Assembly (NCBI GenBank): GCA_012519065.1
Contig: JAAYQV010000033.1
Coordinates: forward strand, 1-45,978
Direction: 5' to 3'
DNA from: Phytoplasma sp.
Lineage (GTDB): Bacteria; Bacillota_I; Bacilli_A; Acholeplasmatales; Acholeplasmataceae
Length of the DNA stretch: 45,978 nucleotides
In this document: piece after piece, positions 40,889-45,978 of the stretch
How the letters are laid out: each line of letters starts with the position of its first letter
Numbering within the stretch: the stretch's first letter is position 1
Translations under genes and position numbers: made by a program
The notes under the pieces: model-generated
The model's input: only the letters and a program-made list of their open reading frames with translations
Told to the model about the DNA's origin: nothing
The model's database searches: none

Positions 40889-41531
40889 TTTAGTTTTAGA
40901 CAATGTCTCTTATACTGTTGATCATAAAGAAGTTTTAAAAGAGATTACTTTTTCTCTTAAAAAGGGAGAGTTTTTAAACATTGTCGGTCCAAATGGTGGT
41001 GGAAAAACAACTTTGATTGAACTGATCATTGGTTTAATTAAACCTACTAGTGGAAACATTACAATACATAGTGAGAAAATAGGTTACTTGCCTCAAGTCA
41101 TTAGTTCAAAAAGAAATTTCCCTATGACTGTAAAAGAGTTTTTAAGATTAAATGTTGATAATAAAAAAGAAGATATTTTATCTTTAAGTACAAAGTGGTT
41201 AGAAAAAATGAATTTAGTCCACCACTTAAATCATAATTTAAGTACGCTTTCAGGCGGGCAGCTACAACGCCTTTATTTAATTAGAGCTTTGATTAATCAG
41301 CCTGATTTGTTAATTTTAGATGAGCCCACAAGCGCTTTAGACCCTTCTTTTAAAAAAGATTTTCATCTTTTATTAAAAGACTTACAAACGATTGAAAAAA
41401 TGACAATTATCAATGTCACTCATCATTTAGATGAAAATTTTTATGATGATAGCCTCACTATGTATATCGACCATAAAATGACCTTTTTTGGTAGTACAGA
41501 GCGTTATTTAAAGGAGGAGCATCATGTTTGA
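40881..41531 (+). CDS. znuC: Zinc ABC transporter ATP-binding protein
   Basis: This is the cytoplasmic ATPase of the zinc importer. It has 216 residues with Walker A GPNGGGKT (36-43), signature LSGGQ (123-127), Walker B LLILDEP (143-149) and the switch histidine in VTHH. GGGAGG lies shortly before the ATG. It overlaps znuA and znuB by eight bases each, and its TGA stop lies within the znuB start region. Confidence 0.95.
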   Translation: MNSLVLDNVSYTVDHKEVLKEITFSLKKGEFLNIVGPNGGGKTTLIELIIGLIKPTSGNITIHSEKIGYLPQVISSKRNFPMTVKEFLRLNVDNKKEDILSLSTKWLEKMNLVHHLNHNLSTLSGGQLQRLYLIRALINQPDLLILDEPTSALDPSFKKDFHLLLKDLQTIEKMTIINVTHHLDENFYDDSLTMYIDHKMTFFGSTERYLKEEHHV

Positions 41532-42345
41532 TTGGTTAAGTTATTCTTTTATTCAATACGCCTTTATGATTGCCTTAATCATTGGTTTAGCTGCAGCTAT
41601 CTTAAGCCCTTTTTTGGTTTTAGACGAACAAGCTTTGATTGCTGATGGTTTGGCACATGTCAGTTTTACTGGTTTGGTATTAGGTATTTTAACCGGTGGT
41701 CAGCCTTTGTTTATTAGTATTCCTTTTGTAGTTTTAATGTCTTTGTTAGTCAAATATCTTTCCACTCGGAAAAATATTAACGGCGATGCTGCTTTAGGCA
41801 TTGTATCTACTTTATCACTATCTATCGGCTTAATTATTATTAGTAAATCATCTGGTTTTAATCGTTCTATTGAAAGTATGTTAGTTGGTAGTTTATTTAC
41901 TGTGACACTTTCTGAAATCATTTTTTCAGCCATTACTTTAGTTTTAATTATTGTCTTTGTTGTTTTATATTATAAACCGTTATTAATGATGACTCACGAT
42001 GCTAAGTATGCAAAATTTAAAAAAGTACCTGTTACCTTTCTTTCTTATACATTGTCTATTTTAACCGCTATATTAATTTCAATTGGCGTAAGAACGATTG
42101 GAACTCTCCTTATTTCTTCATTTGTTATTTTCCCTAGTATTTTAGGTATGCAGTTTAAAAAAGGCTTTTTATATACTTTAGTTTCCGGTTTGGTGATGTC
42201 TGTAGTTGCTGTTGTATTTGGTATCAGTTTTGCTCATTTTTTAGAAATTCCTGCAGGTAGCACAATTGTTGTAGTTTATGCTATAATATTATTAATCTTA
42301 TTGTTATTTAGAAACGTGATTAAAGGCGGTGGTTATCGTGGTTAG
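41524..42345 (+). CDS. znuB: Zinc ABC transporter permease
   Basis: This 273-residue integral membrane protein of the ABC-3 family has eight or so transmembrane helices. The family features LVLDEQALIADGLAHVSFTG (the ATPase-contacting region) and GDAALGIVSTLSLSIGL are present. AAGGAGG is seven bases before the ATG. It forms the channel through which zinc from ZnuA enters, driven by ZnuC. Confidence 0.95.
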   Translation: MFDWLSYSFIQYAFMIALIIGLAAAILSPFLVLDEQALIADGLAHVSFTGLVLGILTGGQPLFISIPFVVLMSLLVKYLSTRKNINGDAALGIVSTLSLSIGLIIISKSSGFNRSIESMLVGSLFTVTLSEIIFSAITLVLIIVFVVLYYKPLLMMTHDAKYAKFKKVPVTFLSYTLSILTAILISIGVRTIGTLLISSFVIFPSILGMQFKKGFLYTLVSGLVMSVVAVVFGISFAHFLEIPAGSTIVVVYAIILLILLLFRNVIKGGGYRG

Positions 42346-42346
42346 A

Positions 42347-42715
42347 ATGACCAAGCAAAGAAAACTTATCTTAGACCTTTTTAAAAAAAGAAAGACACTT
42401 TTAAGTGCCGAAATGATTTATGAGCAATTAGGAAAAGATGTTATGGATTTATCTACTATCTATAGAACTTTGGATTTGTTTAGTCAGGAAAATATTTTAG
42501 CAAAAAGTTTTATTGAAAACATGAGTTACTACTATCTAAATGATGATGTGCATCATCATTACTTAATTTGTTTAAACTGCCATAAGATGATTCCCATTGA
42601 ATGTCATTTATTTGATTTAGAACAAGACGTAAATAAAACCCATGAATTTAAAGTTACACATCATGATATGACTTTATATGGGTATTGTAAAGAATGTCAA
42701 GAGGTACTTATATGA
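42347..42715 (+). CDS. Fur-family metalloregulator, probably Zur
   Basis: This repressor has 122 residues from the ATG at 42347-42349. The start is uncertain: an in-frame GTG at 42338 has a better-spaced GGTGG and would add three residues. An N-terminal winged helix (TKQRKLILDLFKKRKTLLSAEMIYEQL, then STIYRTLDLF for recognition) is followed by the metal/dimerisation domain with HHHYLICLNCHK and a C-terminal CKEC; two CxxC pairs form the structural zinc site. It is encoded with the zinc importer behind two operator-like repeats, so it is best read as Zur under autoregulation. Fur or PerR roles are less likely from context. It overlaps coaD in ATGA. Confidence 0.87.
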   Translation: MTKQRKLILDLFKKRKTLLSAEMIYEQLGKDVMDLSTIYRTLDLFSQENILAKSFIENMSYYYLNDDVHHHYLICLNCHKMIPIECHLFDLEQDVNKTHEFKVTHHDMTLYGYCKECQEVLI

Positions 42716-43197
42716 GAAAAGGTGTTTACCCAGGATCATTTGATCCTATTACAATCGGCCATGTTGATATTATTAAGCGTGCAGCTTTATTGGTTGATGA
42801 ACTGCATGTTTTAGTCGCTGATAATTTATCAAAGAAAAAAACTTTTTCAACCCAAGAGCGCATCGATATGCTTAAAGATGTTTTAAAAGATATACCTAAT
42901 GTTGTTGTTAGTTCTACTACTGATTTAGTTATTCGTTATGCCAAAGAAAATGATATTTCTTTATTAGTTAGAGGACTAAGAAATATTCAAGATTATGAAA
43001 ACGAATATGCATTATATCAGTTTAATAGAAATTTAGATCCTACAATAGAAACAATTATTTTGTTTCCTACGTCTAAAAATCACTTTGTCTCATCTTCTGC
43101 GATTAAAGAACTTGTCTATCATCGTGCTGACATTTCTGCTTACCTACCAAAAGAAATTATTCCTTTTGTCGAAGAAAGACTTCATAAAAAAGCTTAA
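42712..43197 (+). CDS. coaD: Phosphopantetheine adenylyltransferase
   Basis: This enzyme adenylates 4'-phosphopantetheine to dephospho-CoA. It has 161 residues. The start is the ATG at 42712-42714 (MRKGVYPGSFDP), which overlaps the preceding TGA stop as ATGA; the frame is open for six more codons inside the regulator gene. The nucleotidyltransferase motif (T/H)xGH is seen as TIGH, and the second substrate loop as SSSAIKEL. It is the last gene in the zinc operon, an unusual partner. The next enzyme, coaE, is at 5.4 kb. Confidence 0.97.
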   Translation: MRKGVYPGSFDPITIGHVDIIKRAALLVDELHVLVADNLSKKKTFSTQERIDMLKDVLKDIPNVVVSSTTDLVIRYAKENDISLLVRGLRNIQDYENEYALYQFNRNLDPTIETIILFPTSKNHFVSSSAIKELVYHRADISAYLPKEIIPFVEERLHKKA

Positions 43198-43200
43198 GAA

Positions 43201-43228
43201 AAAACGAACTTATTTAAAAGTTCGTTTT
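43201..43228. terminator. Bidirectional terminator between coaD and HAD gene
   Basis: An 11-bp stem (AAAACGAACTT / AAGTTCGTTTT) with a 6-base loop has T-runs on both strands. The stop codon of the converging HAD gene (43214-43216) lies in the loop. Confidence 0.92.
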
Positions 43229-44014
43229 TTTATGATTAAGTAAGTTATTTTCTTTAAAAAAATCATAGAGTCTATCTTCTTCTATATGTGGTGCAATTAA
43301 GTCAGCCGCTTCTATTAATTCTTCATATCCTGTATTTGCCATTGCAACACCAATATCTGCCATTTTAATCATATCAATGTCATTATGTCCATCTCCAATA
43401 CATATTAATGTATGTTCCGGATATTTCTTTTTTATTTCATAAATTGCATTGGCTTTATTTACACTTGGGTATACTAAATCCACGCCATCTTGATGCCAAA
43501 AATAAGGAATAAATTGTGATAACTTTGATACTATATTAGAAATATCATTTTCTTTACCTTGAAACATCCAAATTTGGTAGATATGGTTGTTTAGATAGTA
43601 TTTAGGATTAATTTCTGGCATGATATTTTGGAATCCTGATAAAGCTTTTTCTACAGTTTGATCGATACCTGTAATTACTTCTTGATCAAAACCTACCATT
43701 CCTATATTGATTTGGTGTTCTTTTGCTACGGCTAAAGCCTCTTCTAAATCTTTTTTTTGAATGTATATTTCAGAAATAATTTGTCCTTGTTTATTTAAGG
43801 TAACTGCGCCGTTAACTAAAATTTGATAGTCAAAAAAAGGAAGAGTTTCCTTTAAAATAGATACTTTTGAAGGACCTCTACCGGTTGCAAACCCTAAAAT
43901 GGTATTTGGATCTTGATTTAATTCTTCTAAAAGTTTTTTAGTTTGAGGCAACATTCGTTTTTGTTTATTGCTTAAAATTGTATTATCTACGTCAAAAAAA
44001 ATTATTTTTTTCAT
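43214..44014 (-). CDS. HAD-superfamily phosphatase, Cof type (second copy)
   Basis: This 266-residue cytoplasmic hydrolase is related to the gene at 19.3 kb. Motif I is FFDVDNTIL with D8 and D10; the later motif is IGDGHNDIDMI. A type II cap lies between. The start is the ATG at 44012-44014, four bases after GAGGTG; the frame opens four codons earlier without such a site. The last codons and the stop are inside the terminator hairpin. The substrate is unknown. Confidence 0.9.
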   Translation of the reverse strand: MKKIIFFDVDNTILSNKQKRMLPQTKKLLEELNQDPNTILGFATGRGPSKVSILKETLPFFDYQILVNGAVTLNKQGQIISEIYIQKKDLEEALAVAKEHQINIGMVGFDQEVITGIDQTVEKALSGFQNIMPEINPKYYLNNHIYQIWMFQGKENDISNIVSKLSQFIPYFWHQDGVDLVYPSVNKANAIYEIKKKYPEHTLICIGDGHNDIDMIKMADIGVAMANTGYEELIEAADLIAPHIEEDRLYDFFKENNLLNHKKTNF

Positions 44015-44030
44015 AAAACACCTCATAATA

Positions 44031-44039
44031 ATTATATCA
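44031..44039 (-). promoter_or_regulatory. Extended -10 promoter of the second HAD gene
   Basis: TGA-TATAAT on the minus strand is about 17 bases upstream of the start codon. The -35 is weak. Confidence 0.55.
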
Positions 44040-44121
44040 TAGATACATCATACTATCATTTTTTGTTTTTTTGTAGTAAAATAAACTAATAGTTAATTTC
44101 GATTCTAAGGGAGTGAGAATT

Positions 44122-45804
44122 TTGGCAAAAAATGTTTTATTAGAAAAAAATGAGCTAGCCATCTTTGCGTTAGGTGGTTTAGGCGAGGTCGGAAAAAATA
44201 CTTATGTATATGAAATAGATAATCAAATTTTTATTATAGATGCAGGAATTTTATTTCCTGATGATCATTTATTAGGGATCGATTATGTTATTCCTGATTA
44301 TCAATACTTAATTGAGAACCAAGAACGTATTGTTGGTCTTTTTATTACGCACGGTCATGAAGACCATATTGGTGGTATTCCTTATTTATTAAAAAAGGTG
44401 AAAATCCCACGTATTTATGCAGCAGGTATTGCAGTGGATTTAATTGAATATAAATTAATGGAACATAAAGATATTATTCCTCCAAAAATTGAGGAATATA
44501 AGAGTTATTATACTTATACTTTTGGGCAAACCGAAATGTCATTCATTCGTTTAAATCACTCAATACCAGATATGTTTGGTATTGTTTTTAAAACCAAAGA
44601 AGGGGTTTTGTTTCATACTGGAGATTTTAAAATAGATTACACACCTGTTGGTCTGCCGGCTGAGTATGATAAGCTAGCAAAAATAGGCCAAGAAGGGGTT
44701 TTATGTTTACTTTCAGACTCTACAAATGCTGAACAAGAAGGACTGATTCAATCTGAAAGCAAAGTAGGAAAATCGATTAATGAATTGTTTACTCGTATCG
44801 ATGGTAGAATCATTATTGCTACGTTTGCTTCTAACCTTTATCGTATCCAACAAATCATTGAGGCTGCTGTTTTAACTAATAGAAAAGTTGCTGTATTTGG
44901 AAGAAGCATGGAAAGAGCTTTAGAAGCAGGGCAGCAAAGCGGTTATATTAAAGCACCTAAAGGTACTATCATTGAAGCAAGTGAAATTAATAAATACCCT
45001 GCAAATGAAGTAACATTGTTATGTACAGGTTCGCAAGGAGAGCCTTTAGCTGCTTTAAGTAGAATTGCAAATGGTACCCATAGACAAATTAAAGCAATTA
45101 AAGGAGATACTGTCATTTTCTCTTCTTCTCCGATTCCTGGTAATCAAGAAGGGGTTAATAAAACCATTAACTTGTTGTTTAAAGCAGATGTTAACGTGAT
45201 TACTCATGGGCCATTAGCTGATACTCATACATCTGGACATGGTAGTCAAAATGATTTAAAATTAATGTTGAGTTTAACTCGTCCAAAGTTTTTTATCCCT
45301 ATGCATGGCGAACATAGAATGTTAAAACAACATAGTAAGCTAGCCATTGAATGTGGTGTTAGACCTGAAAATATTTTAATTTTAGATAACGGTGATGTTG
45401 CGGCTTTAACCAATGATTCAATTAGAATGGCAGGGAAAGTTACTGCAGGCGATGTTTATATTGATGGGTCAGGTATCGGGGATATTGGTAGTGCTGTTTT
45501 AAAAGAACGTCGATCATTGAGTGAAGAAGGTTTATTTTCTATCATTATTACTGTAGATGAAAAAAATAAGAAGGTTATTAATACACCTACAGTTATTTCT
45601 AGAGGGTTTATTTATATGAAAGGCAATGAGGCTTTAATACAAGATTTAACTAAGAATGTTGGATTAATTGCTCAAGAGCAGTTAAATAGAAAAGATTATG
45701 CAGAAAACTATTTAAAACAAGCTGTGATTGATCATTTATCTTCTAAAATATATGAACTGACTTTAAGAAAACCAATGATTATTCCAATTATTATGTCTGT
45801 TTAA
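44122..45804 (+). CDS. Ribonuclease J
   Basis: This metallo-beta-lactamase/beta-CASP nuclease has 5'-to-3' exo- and endonuclease activity on RNA. It has 560 residues starting at a TTG (44122-44124, MAKNVLLEKNE) with GGGAG eight bases upstream; a GTG three codons earlier would overlap the ribosome site. The zinc motif is HGHEDHIGG, with further ligands in HTGDFK and near SDSTN. The beta-CASP part contains FGRSMERALEAG and MHGEHRML, and a C-terminal dimerisation domain follows. Whether it corresponds to RNase J1 or J2 cannot be decided, though all catalytic motifs are present, which favours an active J1-like enzyme. Confidence 0.95.
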   Translation: MAKNVLLEKNELAIFALGGLGEVGKNTYVYEIDNQIFIIDAGILFPDDHLLGIDYVIPDYQYLIENQERIVGLFITHGHEDHIGGIPYLLKKVKIPRIYAAGIAVDLIEYKLMEHKDIIPPKIEEYKSYYTYTFGQTEMSFIRLNHSIPDMFGIVFKTKEGVLFHTGDFKIDYTPVGLPAEYDKLAKIGQEGVLCLLSDSTNAEQEGLIQSESKVGKSINELFTRIDGRIIIATFASNLYRIQQIIEAAVLTNRKVAVFGRSMERALEAGQQSGYIKAPKGTIIEASEINKYPANEVTLLCTGSQGEPLAALSRIANGTHRQIKAIKGDTVIFSSSPIPGNQEGVNKTINLLFKADVNVITHGPLADTHTSGHGSQNDLKLMLSLTRPKFFIPMHGEHRMLKQHSKLAIECGVRPENILILDNGDVAALTNDSIRMAGKVTAGDVYIDGSGIGDIGSAVLKERRSLSEEGLFSIIITVDEKNKKVINTPTVISRGFIYMKGNEALIQDLTKNVGLIAQEQLNRKDYAENYLKQAVIDHLSSKIYELTLRKPMIIPIIMSV

Positions 45805-45815
45805 AAAGATAAATA

Positions 45816-45846
45816 AAAAAGAGTTATCCTAAAGATAACTCTTTTT
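45816..45846 (+). terminator. Intrinsic terminator after the RNase J gene
   Basis: A 13-bp stem (AAAAAGAGTTATC / GATAACTCTTTTT) with a 5-base loop is followed by further T residues, 11 bases after the stop codon. Confidence 0.92.
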
Positions 45847-45867
45847 CTTTCAGATATATAAATTATT

Positions 45868-45910
45868 GTGTGGTAAAGTACTACCTATCAATTTTAGTGT
45901 GGTATACCAT
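45868..45910. repeat. Pair of GTGTGGTA repeats, each within a small dyad
   Basis: GTGTGGTA occurs at 45868-45875 and 45897-45904, 29 bases apart. The first leads into GGTA-AAGTAC-TACC and the second into GTATGGTATACC-like symmetry (GGTATACC). They follow the RNase J terminator and precede sequence cut off by the window edge. They could be an operator pair for the next gene or the ends of an element; I cannot tell. Confidence 0.4.
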
Positions 45911-45978
45911 ACGATTTTGGAAAGGTCATTTTAATAGAATAAAAAATGAAGACCTCGTTTAAAATGAGATTAGCTGAT

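Noticed and set aside
1-45978. Mycoplasma genetic code (UGA as tryptophan)
   Set aside because: Many genes end in TGA exactly at the expected family length or at ATGA junctions, tryptophans are encoded by TGG, and prfB is intact.
1-45978. CRISPR arrays, prophage, insertion sequences, rRNA or tRNA genes
   Set aside because: No regularly spaced direct repeats, transposase or phage genes, or RNA-gene signatures were seen. The right-edge repeats are too few and incomplete to call an element.

Overview
The window is AT-rich, gene-dense DNA from a low-G+C, Firmicutes-derived bacterium. It looks most like an Acholeplasma-type mollicute or a close relative. The reasons are the small genes, tight packing and Bacillus-like gene order. 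UGA clearly acts as a stop: rbgA, recX, znuC, the Fur-family gene and others end in TGA, and a complete release factor 2 gene (prfB) is present, so this is not the Mycoplasma/Spiroplasma code. The assignment is inferred from content; no database was searched. I saw no rRNA, tRNA, CRISPR array or complete mobile element.

Nearly everything from 1 to 39.8 kb is on the minus strand, apart from one HAD phosphatase gene at 19.3 kb. The minus-strand units, read in the direction of transcription from the right, are: rimP-nusA-rnpM-ylxQ-infB-rbfA (translation and transcription factors); priA-fmt-pgpA-like-degenerate HD-GYP membrane protein; metK behind a SAM-I riboswitch; lemA; a seven-gene unit DUF3137-nudix-secA-prfB-yitT-S41 protease-recX; membrane protein-ftsK-rbgA-rnhB; topA; a candidate small RNA; tpx; ftsY-ylxM-ffh; polA-mutM-coaE-dnaB-dnaI; thrS behind a T-box leader; and an ABC transporter (ATPase plus a permease cut by the window edge). 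Plus-strand genes are the HAD phosphatase at 19.3 kb, a zinc-uptake operon znuA-znuC-znuB-zur-coaD (40.0-43.2 kb), and an RNase J gene at the right end. A second HAD phosphatase (43.2-44.0 kb) is on the minus strand.

Functionally the window covers chromosome replication and repair (polA, mutM, dnaB, dnaI, priA, topA, ftsK, rnhB, recX), protein targeting and secretion (ffh, ftsY, secA), translation (thrS, infB, rbfA, rimP, prfB, fmt, rbgA), RNA turnover (RNase J, RnpM) and CoA synthesis (coaE, coaD). Regulation readable from the DNA includes a threonyl T-box, a SAM-I riboswitch, two 7-3-7 inverted repeats framing the znuA promoter (probable Zur operators), many sigma-A-type promoters, and intrinsic terminators, several of which contain the stop codon of the gene they end.

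The most unexpected element is a roughly 115-nt candidate RNA between topA and tpx. It has its own strong promoter, three hairpins and two exposed AUCCCC motifs, and resembles the C-rich regulatory RNAs of Firmicutes in design. Other points of interest are an FtsK with no membrane domain encoded just after a small membrane protein, an HD-GYP-like membrane protein without its catalytic HD pair, and an RF2 gene that has lost its programmed frameshift.
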